A stretch of 64,000 bases of DNA from Caulobacter flavus (GCF_003722335.1 NZ_CP026100.1:4438001-4502000); one strand, 5' to 3'. Numbered from the stretch's first letter, positions 17,771 through 25,045 are shown. Numbers and translations: made by a program. Notes: a model not told the origin generated them from the sequence alone.

Positions 17771-20605
17771 TCAACCGCCGGTCAGACGGTCGAGCGCGGC
17801 CTGGTAGTTGGCGATCTGGTTGGTCAGGTAGGCCGGCGCCGTGCCGGTGGTGTTGCTCTTGGTGGAGGACGAGTCGACCTTCACCCCGTTGGCGATGTCG
17901 GCCATCTCGCGATAGGCGTTGCGGATCGCCGCCGTGGCCGACTTCAACAGGTCGGCGGTCGTGGCCCGCGACTCCGCGTCGGCCAGGCTCATGTCGAGAT
18001 TGAGCTTGAGGCCGTAGACCGGCCCCTTGCCGTCGGCCGAGACGGTGCGGCCGTCCTCGGTCTTGGTATTGCGCACGACGCCCGAGGCCAGGCCCAGGGC
18101 GTTCAGCACGTCGCTGTCGCCCTTGCCCGGCAGGATCTCGACGGTCGAGGTCTTGAAGGCCGGCGTGATGCTCAGCTTGCGCATGTTGCCGTCGCTGCTG
18201 ATCGACACCTTGGCCGCGTTGCCCGAGGCGCGGCGGATCTTGTCGGCCAGGGTCTCGAGCGTGTCGGCGGCGCTGATGGTGATGGTGGTCAGCGGGCCGC
18301 GTTCGCGCGTGCGGATCTGGAAGGTGTCGCCGGGGCGCGCCGCGGTCGCCGACACGATCTTGTCCGACTGGGTGAAGTTCATCGCGCCGCGCGGCAGGCC
18401 GAACACGTCCAGGGCGCTGGAGCCGGAGGCGTCGACCGCGATCGAGGTCGGGGTGGCGTAGCCGTCCTTGCCGGTCAGGCGCTGTTCCCAGGTCGCCTCG
18501 CCCGTGCCCATGTCGATCTGGGCGACATAGCCGTCCTTGGTGCCCACGGTCGGCAGTCCCGCCAGGTCCTTGCCGGCCGAACCGACCAGCCAGACCTGGC
18601 CGTTGGACACCGCCATGCCGGTGACGGTGTCGTCGCCCGTGCCGCCGTAATAGGCCAGGGTGTCGCCCGAGGTGTCGGTCAGATCCAGCGAGACGCAGGC
18701 CACGAAACCGTCCGAACCGCCCGAAGCGGCCGAGGTGGTGTTGCCCACCGACAACTCGCCGTTGGTGGTGTAGCCGCCGATATAGAGCTGGCCGTTGTCG
18801 ATGCTGATGCCGGCGATGTCGCCGCCCTTCAGCGTGCCCAGATCGCGGACCGCGCCCACGGTCATGGCGGCGGCCTTGGTGTAGGTCACCGGCTTGGTCT
18901 CGTAGATGCCGGCCGAGTTCAGCGACGTGCGGTTCTCGGTGACCACGGTGGTGGCGACGTCGAAGCTGCGCAGCTTGGCCTGGCTGCCTTCCTTGCTGGC
19001 GACGATCACCTTGTCGCCGTCGACCACGATGCCGGAGACCGTGTCGTTCTCGGCGCTGCCGAAGTGGGTGGTGAACAGCGCCCGGGGCGTGCCGGCGATG
19101 TCGCTGGCGAATCCGGTCAGGTAGTTGTCGTAGCCGCCCTTCGAGGCCGAGCCGGTGGCGCCTGGCAGGTCGGACTTGGTGCGGCCGGCCACGTAGACGA
19201 CGCCGTCCTCGCCGAAGGCCACGGCCGTGGCTTCGTCCTCGAGCAGGCCGCCGCGACGCACCGTCCAGGTCTCGTCGCCGTTGGCGTCGTACAGCGACAC
19301 GAAGCTGTCGGTGACCGTGCCGTTGCTGTCTGAATTGATCGGGCCGGTGGTGGCGCCGTTCAGCGTGCCCGCCACCGAGCCGGCGACGGCCACCTTGCCG
19401 TCGGCCGAGACCGCGATCGAGTAGCCCGTGGCGGTGTCGGCCGCGCCCAGGCTGCGGGCGTAGAGCAGCTTGCCGGCGGAGTCGTACTTCAGCAGGGCGA
19501 CGTCCTGGTCGCCCTTGATGGTCTGGCTCTCGACGCTCTTCTCGACGTCGGCCAGCACGTAGATCGAGCCGTCGGGACCCGAGACGGTCTTGTGGACCTT
19601 GGCGACGGTGCCTTCCAGCGTGTCGGAGAACACCTTCGTGCCCGCCGCCGCGCCCGCGCCGGCGCCGTACTTGGTCAGGGTATTCTCGATGACCGCGTCG
19701 TCGGTCTTGGTGTCCTTGTCGGGGTCGGGGTTGCCGGCCTCGGTGGTGATGTAGACGGCGGGCTTGGCGGCGGGAGCCGTGAAGCTCAGCTTCTCGATGG
19801 AATCGCCGCGGATGCGCAGGGCGAAGTCGTCGCCGGTGGCCGGCAGCTTCACCGTCTGGCCGTTGACCGTGGTGGTGCGCTCGACGCCGGCGGTGCGCTC
19901 GACGGCGAAGGTCGTGTTGTAGCCGGCGGCCGCCAGCTTGTCGTTGAAGAAGCTGACGACGTTGGACATGGTCCGCGGCTTCGCGCCCATCTCCGACAGG
20001 TCCATCGTCAGGTTCTGGGTCTCGCCGAACTTGGTGACCGACATCGTGAACTTCTGGTCGCCCTTGAACGCGGGGACCTCGTCGTCGAACTGGCCGCTGT
20101 AAAGCGTGTTGGTGACGTAGCCGTAGACGTTCTTGGGCACGCCGACCTTGGACTTGTCCGACGTCATCGCCGCGCCCGTGGTCAGGCGCATGCCGTCGGT
20201 GTTGGCGTTCTGAATGTAGTTGGTGAGCTCCGTCAGCCCCTTGGTCAGCGCGGTCTGCAGACGCTTGATCTCGCTGTCGGAGACGTTCTTCTCGCTGGCG
20301 CGGTTGGCGATCGCCGTCAGGGTGTTCAGCGCCTGGTAGGCCGAGAACAGCTTCTTGTAGTCGCCCTTCACGCCCGGCGCGGCGGCCTCGGCGGCGCCCT
20401 CGTCGACGAACTTGCGGCCGTTCAGCGCCGCCTTGACCAGATCGCTGGGCTCGGTGGACACCGTGGTCCACGGCGCGGCCGGGATGCCCTGCTTGGTGGT
20501 CGAGGTGGAGTTCGTCGTTCCCGACGACAGCGCGGACGCGGCCGTGCCCACACCAAGCTTGGCCTGGTAGTAGCTCAGCAGCGAACTGGTGTCGAAAGTG
20601 ATCAC
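17771..20605 (-). CDS. flaEY: Flagellin gene regulator FlaEY
   Basis: A protein of about 944 aa, matching the size and position (beside the alpha-flagellin genes) of Caulobacter FlaEY, a protein reported to modulate flagellin and chemotaxis gene expression. The N-terminus 'ITFDTSSLLSYYQAKLG' and the C-terminal 200 residues ('ATAAIRNAYREMADIANG...LTNQIANYQAALDRLTGG') look like helical flagellar axial-protein ends. The middle (about 290-690) is a run of beta-propeller repeats of the SBBP type ('ALLKYDSAGKLLYARSLG', 'SIAVSADGKVAVAGS', 'AVAFGEDGVVYVAGRT'). GTG 20605 is preferred because GGAAG precedes it; GTG 20617 is the alternative. Confidence 0.85.
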   Translation of the reverse strand: MITFDTSSLLSYYQAKLGVGTAASALSSGTTNSTSTTKQGIPAAPWTTVSTEPSDLVKAALNGRKFVDEGAAEAAAPGVKGDYKKLFSAYQALNTLTAIANRASEKNVSDSEIKRLQTALTKGLTELTNYIQNANTDGMRLTTGAAMTSDKSKVGVPKNVYGYVTNTLYSGQFDDEVPAFKGDQKFTMSVTKFGETQNLTMDLSEMGAKPRTMSNVVSFFNDKLAAAGYNTTFAVERTAGVERTTTVNGQTVKLPATGDDFALRIRGDSIEKLSFTAPAAKPAVYITTEAGNPDPDKDTKTDDAVIENTLTKYGAGAGAAAGTKVFSDTLEGTVAKVHKTVSGPDGSIYVLADVEKSVESQTIKGDQDVALLKYDSAGKLLYARSLGAADTATGYSIAVSADGKVAVAGSVAGTLNGATTGPINSDSNGTVTDSFVSLYDANGDETWTVRRGGLLEDEATAVAFGEDGVVYVAGRTKSDLPGATGSASKGGYDNYLTGFASDIAGTPRALFTTHFGSAENDTVSGIVVDGDKVIVASKEGSQAKLRSFDVATTVVTENRTSLNSAGIYETKPVTYTKAAAMTVGAVRDLGTLKGGDIAGISIDNGQLYIGGYTTNGELSVGNTTSAASGGSDGFVACVSLDLTDTSGDTLAYYGGTGDDTVTGMAVSNGQVWLVGSAGKDLAGLPTVGTKDGYVAQIDMGTGEATWEQRLTGKDGYATPTSIAVDASGSSALDVFGLPRGAMNFTQSDKIVSATAARPGDTFQIRTRERGPLTTITISAADTLETLADKIRRASGNAAKVSISSDGNMRKLSITPAFKTSTVEILPGKGDSDVLNALGLASGVVRNTKTEDGRTVSADGKGPVYGLKLNLDMSLADAESRATTADLLKSATAAIRNAYREMADIANGVKVDSSSTKSNTTGTAPAYLTNQIANYQAALDRLTGG

Positions 20606-20695
20606 GACCGCTTCCACAACGCGCGCATTACGTCACGCGCGGCAATCTTCGGCTACGAACGCTGACGTTTCGTTAAGACGTGTGAATTGTTTCGA

Positions 20696-21250
20696 TCAGG
20701 CCGCGATCAGGTGGGCGTCGCTCAACGCCCGGCGGGCCTCGTCGCGCAACTCGGCCCATTCCTCGGCCAGGATGCCCAGCAGCACCACGTCGCGCGGCTC
20801 GCCGTTCTTGAGCACGTGGCCGCGCAGATAGCCCTCGCGACGGAAGCCGGAGGCCGACTGGGCCTTCAGCGCCGCGTCGTTGTCGGCCATCACCTCGGCG
20901 AACACCTTGTGCAGGCCAAGCTCGCCGAAGGCGCGATCCAGGCCCAGCACCTGGGCCGCCCGCCCCACCCCGCGGCGGCGGGCGTCGGCGGCGCCGACGA
21001 ACCAGTTCCAGCCCGCGCGGCGATGAAGCGACTGCACGCCGGTCAGGGTCAGCAGGCCGGCCGGCGCGCCGGCGCGCACGATCATCCAGCCGCGCATGTC
21101 GGGATCCTGGCGCAGGCTTTCGAACCAGGCGGCGTGCGCCTCGTGGCTGGGGAACGCCGCGTCGGACATCCAGCGGTCGACCTCGGGCTCGGCGCGCCAC
21201 TGGAACAGCACCGCCTCGTCCTCGTCCTTCAAGTCCCGCAGTTCGATCAT
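20696..21250 (-). CDS. flmH: GNAT acetyltransferase, PseH-like (FlmH)
   Basis: A protein of about 184 aa with a GNAT fold. It opens 'IELRDLKDEDEAVLFQWRAEPEVDRWM', which resembles PseH, the acetyltransferase that adds an acetyl group to the 4-amino sugar in pseudaminic acid synthesis. The acetyl-CoA loop region is 'DARRRGVGRAAQVLGL' and the C-terminal half has 'LHKVFAEVMADNDAALK' and 'GFRREGYLRGHVLKNG'. Its place between flaEY and the flagellins fits Caulobacter FlmH, needed for flagellin glycosylation. The start is set at ATG 21250; an in-frame upstream start is less likely. Confidence 0.82.
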   Translation of the reverse strand: MIELRDLKDEDEAVLFQWRAEPEVDRWMSDAAFPSHEAHAAWFESLRQDPDMRGWMIVRAGAPAGLLTLTGVQSLHRRAGWNWFVGAADARRRGVGRAAQVLGLDRAFGELGLHKVFAEVMADNDAALKAQSASGFRREGYLRGHVLKNGEPRDVVLLGILAEEWAELRDEARRALSDAHLIAA

Positions 21251-21293
21251 GCCGAGCGAATCCCCTTGCGCCGCAGGATGCAGAGTAACCACG

Positions 21294-21327
21294 CAAGAAA
21301 CGCCGGCCTAGGAAAAGACCGGCGTTT
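21294..21327 (-). terminator. Intrinsic terminator after fljJ
   Basis: AAACGCCGG (21298-21306) pairs with CCGGCGTTT (21319-21327), and the minus strand continues TTTCTTGCG. It is 33 bases past the flagellin stop and just before flmH. Confidence 0.8.
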
Positions 21328-21359
21328 CGTATGACAATTACGTTGGGGCAGCCGCCCGA

Positions 21360-22196
21360 TCAGCTATTGCCGAACAGCGACAGGATGATCTGCGGCGCGC
21401 CGTTGGCGATCGACAGCGCCTGGGCGCCCAGCTGCTGCTTGACCTGCAGGGCCTGCAGGCGGGCGCTTTCCTTGGCCATGTCGGCGTCGACGAGGTTGCC
21501 CACGCCGGTTTCCAGCACGTCCGACAGCTTCGAGACGAAGGTGTTGTGGGCGTCGATCTGCTTGGCCTGCGAACCGATCGAGCCGACCGCCTGGTTGACC
21601 GTGGCGATGGTCGCGTCGAGGCGCGTCAGGACGGCGGTCGCCTGGGTCAGGGTGGCGATGCTGTCGGCGGCCGCCAGGCTGTTCTTCGGGCTGCCCAGCG
21701 ACAGGGTCTGCAGGTTCAGCGAGATCACCGTCTGGGCGTCGGCGTCGGCCAGGAAGGTGATGGCGTTGGTCTGGCTGCCATCCAGGATGTTGGCGCCGTC
21801 GAAGGTGGCGCTGTCGACCACCTGGGTCAGGTTGCTCAGCAGGCCCCGGAAGTCGGCGTTCAGGGCGGTGCGCGCCTGGGTCGACAGCGAGCTGTCCTTG
21901 GCGGCGACCACCTTCTCGCGCATCAGGTTGAGCAGGTCCGAGACCGACTCGCCGGCCGTCAGGGCGACGTCGGCGATCGAGGTGGCGCGGTCCAGGCTCA
22001 TCTTGACCGAGGCCAGGGCCGAGCGGTCGGCCTGCTGGTCCTGGGCGATCGACCAGACGGCGGCGTTGTCCTTGGCGCTGGAGATCGCAAGGCCGGTGTT
22101 GATGCGGGTCTGGACGCCCTGCATCTCGTCGTTGGTCTTGTTCAGGTTCTGCAGGGCGATCAGCGCAGGCTGATTGGTGTTCACGCTCAGCGTCAT
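21360..22196 (-). CDS. fljJ: Flagellin, divergent paralogue (FljJ-like)
   Basis: A 278-aa flagellin with conserved N- and C-terminal coiled-coil D0/D1 halves ('SVNTNQPALIALQNLNKTNDEMQ...RINTGLAISSAKDNAAVWSIAQ' and 'LVDADMAKESARLQALQVKQQLGAQALSIANG') and a short middle, as in Caulobacter. It is clearly less similar to the two other flagellins here than they are to each other. The start at ATG 22196 has CGGAG upstream. It lacks the sigma-54 element and leader hairpins of the others. FljJ naming rests on this divergence and proximity to flaEY. Confidence 0.88.
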   Translation of the reverse strand: MTLSVNTNQPALIALQNLNKTNDEMQGVQTRINTGLAISSAKDNAAVWSIAQDQQADRSALASVKMSLDRATSIADVALTAGESVSDLLNLMREKVVAAKDSSLSTQARTALNADFRGLLSNLTQVVDSATFDGANILDGSQTNAITFLADADAQTVISLNLQTLSLGSPKNSLAAADSIATLTQATAVLTRLDATIATVNQAVGSIGSQAKQIDAHNTFVSKLSDVLETGVGNLVDADMAKESARLQALQVKQQLGAQALSIANGAPQIILSLFGNS

Positions 22197-22378
22197 CACG
22201 ATCTCCGAACGGCGTTCTCGCCGACTTACGAGGAGCTCGGTGCGCGATTCGACGCCCGAGCGGATCGGCCGTGAACTTGCCGCCCGGGGAGTAAGAATAT
22301 GGTTAACGCTTATAAACCATGTTTCGCCTGCGACGTCGCGCCGCAAGCGTGCATCGAAACCGTGGCGCGCGAAGGCCC

Positions 22379-22723
22379 TTAGGTCAGGCCGTCGTAGATG
22401 GCGCCGGGCCCGTAGGAGGCCGCTTCCTTGAACCGCAGCACGTCTTCGCGGGGATACTGCTTCAGGGTCTCGCCCGTCCGCCGGTCCACCGTCTTGTAGA
22501 CGTAGACGCCGCTGTCGCTGTCCTGCTCGATCACGAGACGCAGGTCGCCAGGCTGCGGACCGTCGTCGACGACCTTCTGCTCGGCGGGCTTGCGCGCGTC
22601 GGCCTTGCGGCCGGCGGAAACGACTTCGCCGTCCGAGGCCTTGCCTGGGACGGTCATAGGAATGATCTGGTTTTGCGCGGGCGGGTCTTGAACCGGAGCC
22701 GTCAGCGCGGCCTTGTTTTCCAT
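22379..22723 (-). CDS. flaG: FlaG-family flagellar protein
   Basis: A 114-aa protein with a disordered Pro/Ala-rich first half and the FlaG core in the second. 'LRLVIEQDSDSGVYVYKTVDRRTGETLKQYP' matches the usual 'VxVxDxxTGEVIRQIP' pattern (residues about 60-92). FlaG proteins affect filament length or assembly. ATG 22723 has AGGAG only 4 nt upstream, and a hairpin (22733-22753) lies just before it. It sits between two flagellin genes, after the fljL terminator. Confidence 0.85.
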   Translation of the reverse strand: MENKAALTAPVQDPPAQNQIIPMTVPGKASDGEVVSAGRKADARKPAEQKVVDDGPQPGDLRLVIEQDSDSGVYVYKTVDRRTGETLKQYPREDVLRFKEAASYGPGAIYDGLT

Positions 22724-22732
22724 CTCTCCTAT

Positions 22733-22753
22733 CGCCGCCGTTTAGCGGCGGCG
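22733..22753 (-). promoter_or_regulatory. Hairpin abutting the flaG ribosome-binding site
   Basis: An 8-bp stem CGCCGCCG/CGGCGGCG with a five-base loop ends about 10 nt before the flaG start, directly 5' of its AGGAG. No T-run follows, so it is more likely a leader structure than a terminator. Confidence 0.5.
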
Positions 22754-22794
22754 CCTTCTTTGCTCCCCTCCCCGGCCGAGGCCGCGAGAAAGGC

Positions 22795-22820
22795 GGGGGC
22801 GGTCCGCGAGAACCGCCCCC
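22795..22820 (-). terminator. Hairpin terminator after fljL
   Basis: GGGGGCGGT (22795-22803) pairs perfectly with ACCGCCCCC (22812-22820). It lies 11 bases after the fljL stop. The following minus-strand sequence (CGCCTTTCTC) is only weakly T-rich. Confidence 0.7.
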
Positions 22821-22830
22821 TGCTCGTCCC

Positions 22831-23652
22831 TTATCGGAACAGGCTCAGGACCGTGCCGGTCGACTGGTTGGCGATCGAGAGCGCCTGTATGCCCAGCTGC
22901 TGCTTGGTTTGCAGGGCTTGGAGCTTGGCGCTTTCCTTGGCCAGGTCGGCGTCGACCAGGTTGCCCACACCGGCGTCGAGGCTGTCTTGCAGCTTGCCGA
23001 CGAAGTTCAGGTGGGTGTCCAGGCCGGTCGAGCTGGTGCCCAGCGAGGCCAGCTTGTTGGTCGTCGTCTGCAGAGCCGTGTCGATGGTGGTGATCATCGT
23101 CTTGGCCGCGGCGGCGGTCGTGAAGGTGGTCGTGGTGGTCAGACCGATGCCGGTCAGCGACAGCGTCTTGGCGTTCACGGTGATGGCCGTGCCGTCCGAG
23201 TTGGCCAGGAAGCTGAGCTTCGTGGTCTTGCCGTCGATGATGCTGGCGCCGTTGAACTTGGCGTTCGAGACGGCCTTGGTGATCTGGTCGCGCAGCGACG
23301 TGAAGTCAGCCTGCAGAGCCTTGAACGACGCGGTGTTCAGCGAGGTGTCGGAAGCGGCCAGGGCCTTTTCCTTCATCTTGCCGAGCAGGTCGGTCACGGT
23401 GTCACCGGCGGCCAGCGCGACGTCGATGGTGGACTGACCGCGTTGCAGCGAGTCCTTCACGGCGTTGAGCGAGGAAGCGGTGGCCGATTGGTTCTTGGCG
23501 GTGGCCCAGATCGCGCCGTTGTCCTTGGCGCTACCGATCTTCTTGCCGGTGTTGATGCGTTGTTGCGTAACCTGGAGATCGCTGTTGGTCGAGTTCAGGT
23601 TTTGCAGGGCGATCATCGCGCCCGAGTTCGTGTTGATGCTGTTCAGCGCCAT
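22831..23652 (-). CDS. fljL: Flagellin (FljL-like), sigma-54 dependent
   Basis: A 273-aa flagellin, very similar over its whole length to the 274-aa paralogue downstream of flaF. Shared segments include 'ALQADFTSLRDQITKAV' and 'LSLTGIGLTTTTTFTTAA'. D0/D1 ends are complete and there is no D2/D3 outer domain. Transcription is predicted from the sigma-54 element at 23728-23742, giving a leader of about 65 nt with an AAAAC-loop hairpin and a TAGG-CCTA box. The fljL/fljK assignment is by gene order and could be swapped. Confidence 0.9.
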   Translation of the reverse strand: MALNSINTNSGAMIALQNLNSTNSDLQVTQQRINTGKKIGSAKDNGAIWATAKNQSATASSLNAVKDSLQRGQSTIDVALAAGDTVTDLLGKMKEKALAASDTSLNTASFKALQADFTSLRDQITKAVSNAKFNGASIIDGKTTKLSFLANSDGTAITVNAKTLSLTGIGLTTTTTFTTAAAAKTMITTIDTALQTTTNKLASLGTSSTGLDTHLNFVGKLQDSLDAGVGNLVDADLAKESAKLQALQTKQQLGIQALSIANQSTGTVLSLFR

Positions 23653-23656
23653 AACG

Positions 23657-23670
23657 AATAGGTTCCTATT
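23657..23670 (-). promoter_or_regulatory. Inverted repeat AATAGG-CCTATT in the fljL leader
   Basis: A near-perfect 14-base palindrome (AATAGG, two bases, CCTATT) lies a few bases upstream of the fljL ATG and contains the only Shine-Dalgarno-like AGGAA. The fljK leader has TAGG-TT-CCTA at the same place, overlapping its ATG. A translational operator is inferred. Confidence 0.5.
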
Positions 23671-23701
23671 TCAGGTTGTCCGACGTCATTTTGACTGCCG
23701 G

Positions 23702-23714
23702 GAGCGTTTTGCTC
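23702..23714 (-). promoter_or_regulatory. AAAAC-loop hairpin in the fljL leader
   Basis: On the transcript, GAGC and GCTC pair around a five-base AAAAC loop. The same loop is found in two hairpins of the fljK leader. It lies about 15 nt into the predicted 5' untranslated region. Confidence 0.5.
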
Positions 23715-23727
23715 ACTGAACTAGGAA

Positions 23728-23742
23728 GCAACTACCGGGCCA
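23728..23742 (-). promoter_or_regulatory. Sigma-54 (-24/-12) promoter of fljL
   Basis: On the minus strand, TGGCCC-GGTAG-TTGC has the invariant GG and GC dinucleotides at the exact ten-base spacing and differs from the consensus TGGCAC-N5-TTGC at one base. Confidence 0.85.
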
Positions 23743-23815
23743 ATCCTGCCCACTCCGACGAAAAATTTAAGTCATTGAAATTACAGCGTTATAGGTTCGT
23801 TTAGGATACCCGAAG

Positions 23816-23863
23816 CCGGCACTTTCTGCCGAGCAAGACAACCATTCGGCAAATATTGCCGGG
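23816..23863. promoter_or_regulatory. Two ftr-like (FlbD-binding) sites upstream of fljL
   Basis: Two copies of a CGGC-N6/8-GCCG imperfect palindrome occur: CCGGCACTTTCTGCCGAG (23816-23833) and TCGGCAAATATTGCCGGG (23846-23863). A further CGGCAG lies at 23871-23876. They are 90-135 bp upstream of the sigma-54 promoter, where the enhancer-binding protein FlbD acts at Caulobacter late flagellar promoters. Confidence 0.55.
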
Positions 23864-23934
23864 CAGCTTTCGGCAGATGCGACCGAATTGCCCACCCGCA
23901 ACCCGACCGGCGATCGGCGAAAATCAGACCCCGG

Positions 23935-23974
23935 AACAAAAGAAAACGCCGGGCGATCTTTCGATCGCCCGGCG
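23935..23974 (-). terminator. Intrinsic terminator of fljK
   Basis: A perfect 12-bp stem CGCCGGGCGATC (23947-23958) with GATCGCCCGGCG (23963-23974) and a four-base loop is followed on the minus strand by GTTTTCTTTTG. Confidence 0.93.
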
Positions 23975-24003
23975 CTTGATCGCCAGGTCCGGCGCTTCTT
24001 CGA

Positions 24004-24828
24004 TCAGCCGCGGAAGAGCGACATGATCGATTGGGGCGCCTGGTTGGCGATGGACAGTGCCTGAACACCCAGCTGCTGCTTGGTTTGCAGCGACTGCAGC
24101 CGGGCGCTTTCCTTGGCCATGTCCGCATCGACCAGGTTGCCGACACCGGCGTCGAGGCTGTCCTGCAGCTTGCCCATGAAGGTCAAGTGCATGTCCAGGC
24201 CGACCGAGTTGGTGCCGAGCGAGGCCAGCTTGTTGGTCGCGGTCTGCAGAGACTTGTCGATCGTGGCGATCATGGTCTTCGCAGAAGCGGCCGTCGTGAA
24301 GGTCGTCGTCGTCGTCAGACCGATGCCCGTGAGGGACAGGGTCCGCGAGGTGACGGTGAACGCCGCGCCGGTTTCGTTCGCCAGGAACGCGAGCTTGGTG
24401 GTCGAACCGTCCACCACGCTGGCGCCGTTGAACTTGGCGTTGGTCACGGCCTTGGTGATCTGGTCGCGCAGCGACGTGAAGTCGGCTTGCAGCGCTTTGA
24501 AGGAGGCGGTGTTGAGCGAGGTGTCGGAAGCGGCCAGGGCCTTTTCCTTCATCTTGCCGAGCAGGTCGGTGACCGTGTCGCCGGCCGCCAACGCAACGTC
24601 GATGGTCGACTGACCGCGCTGGAGCGAGTCCTTCACGGCATTCAACGAGCTCGAGGTCGCGCTCTGCATCTCCGCCATCGACCAGATCGCGCCGTTGTCC
24701 TTGGCGTTCGCGATCTTCTTGCCGGTGTTGATGCGTTGCTGGGTGGTGGTCAGCTCCGAGTTGGTGGCGTTCAGGTTTTGCAGCGCGATCATCGCGCCGG
24801 CGTTGGTGTTGATGGAGTTGGCGATCAT
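24004..24828 (-). CDS. fljK: Flagellin (FljK-like, major filament subunit), sigma-54 dependent
   Basis: A 274-aa flagellin with full D0/D1 helices ('SINTNAGAMIALQNLNATNSEL' at the N-terminus, 'LQTKQQLGVQALSIANQAPQSIMSLFRG' at the C-terminus). It lies next to flaF-flbT, as does the major 25-kDa Caulobacter flagellin. It has its own sigma-54 promoter (24898-24912), a structured leader of about 58 nt and a strong terminator. FlbT is known to bind the fljK leader and repress translation when filament assembly is blocked. The naming relies on gene order. Confidence 0.9.
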   Translation of the reverse strand: MIANSINTNAGAMIALQNLNATNSELTTTQQRINTGKKIANAKDNGAIWSMAEMQSATSSSLNAVKDSLQRGQSTIDVALAAGDTVTDLLGKMKEKALAASDTSLNTASFKALQADFTSLRDQITKAVTNAKFNGASVVDGSTTKLAFLANETGAAFTVTSRTLSLTGIGLTTTTTFTTAASAKTMIATIDKSLQTATNKLASLGTNSVGLDMHLTFMGKLQDSLDAGVGNLVDADMAKESARLQSLQTKQQLGVQALSIANQAPQSIMSLFRG

Positions 24829-24886
24829 AGGAACCTACCGTTTTGGTGGAGAGCCCCGGCGTTTTGCCGGTCGGGCGTTTTGCCCG
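24828..24886 (-). promoter_or_regulatory. Structured 5' leader of fljK (probable FlbT target)
   Basis: The predicted leader contains two adjacent hairpins with identical AAAAC loops: CGGGC/GCCCG (24872-24886) and CCGGC/GCCGG (24856-24870). It ends in the palindrome TAGG-TT-CCTA (24828-24837), which runs into the ATG. The fljL leader repeats both elements. That FlbT acts on the fljK leader is known; that these hairpins are its site is inference. Confidence 0.6.
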
Positions 24887-24897
24887 CGGGAACCATC

Positions 24898-24912
24898 GCA
24901 AACGGCGGGCCA
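24898..24912 (-). promoter_or_regulatory. Sigma-54 (-24/-12) promoter of fljK
   Basis: On the minus strand, TGGCCC-GCCGT-TTGC has GG and GC exactly ten bases apart, one mismatch from TGGCAC-N5-TTGC. It is the same variant as the fljL promoter. Confidence 0.85.
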
Positions 24913-24969
24913 CTTCGGGCCAGATCGCAATCGACTGAAATAAAAGGGAAACTTGAAACCGCACCCCGG

Positions 24970-25008
24970 AAACGAAACCGCCCGGCGAATGCAACATTCG
25001 CCGGGCGG
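24970..25008 (-). terminator. Intrinsic terminator of flbT-flaF
   Basis: A perfect 14-bp stem CCGCCCGGCGAATG (24978-24991) with CATTCGCCGGGCGG (24995-25008) and a CAA loop is followed on the minus strand by TTTCGTTTCC. It separates flaF from the fljK promoter. Confidence 0.9.
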
Positions 25009-25027
25009 CAGGTTTTTCCGAAGAGGG

Positions 25028-25045
25028 GCGGCAATCGGCGCCGAG
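25028..25045. promoter_or_regulatory. Possible ftr (FlbD) site upstream of fljK
   Basis: GCGGCAATCGGCGCCGAG reads CTCGGC-N6-TGCCGC on the other strand, the same spacing as the fljL-upstream site. It is about 115 bp upstream of the fljK -12 element, on the far side of the flaF terminator. Confidence 0.4.

Noticed and set aside
17072..19333. 753-codon plus-strand open frame opposite flaEY
   Set aside because: It is an antisense shadow with low-complexity Gly/Arg/Val/Asp content and no recognisable domain or ribosome-binding site.
20606..20695. CtrA box upstream of flaEY
   Set aside because: Only a single TTAA half-site (TTAACGAAACGTCAG) is present; the second half does not match.
22197..22378. 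CtrA or sigma-54 site upstream of the divergent flagellin
   Set aside because: A TTAA with a partner at the wrong spacing (CTTA) and no GG-N10-GC pair; neither meets the consensus.
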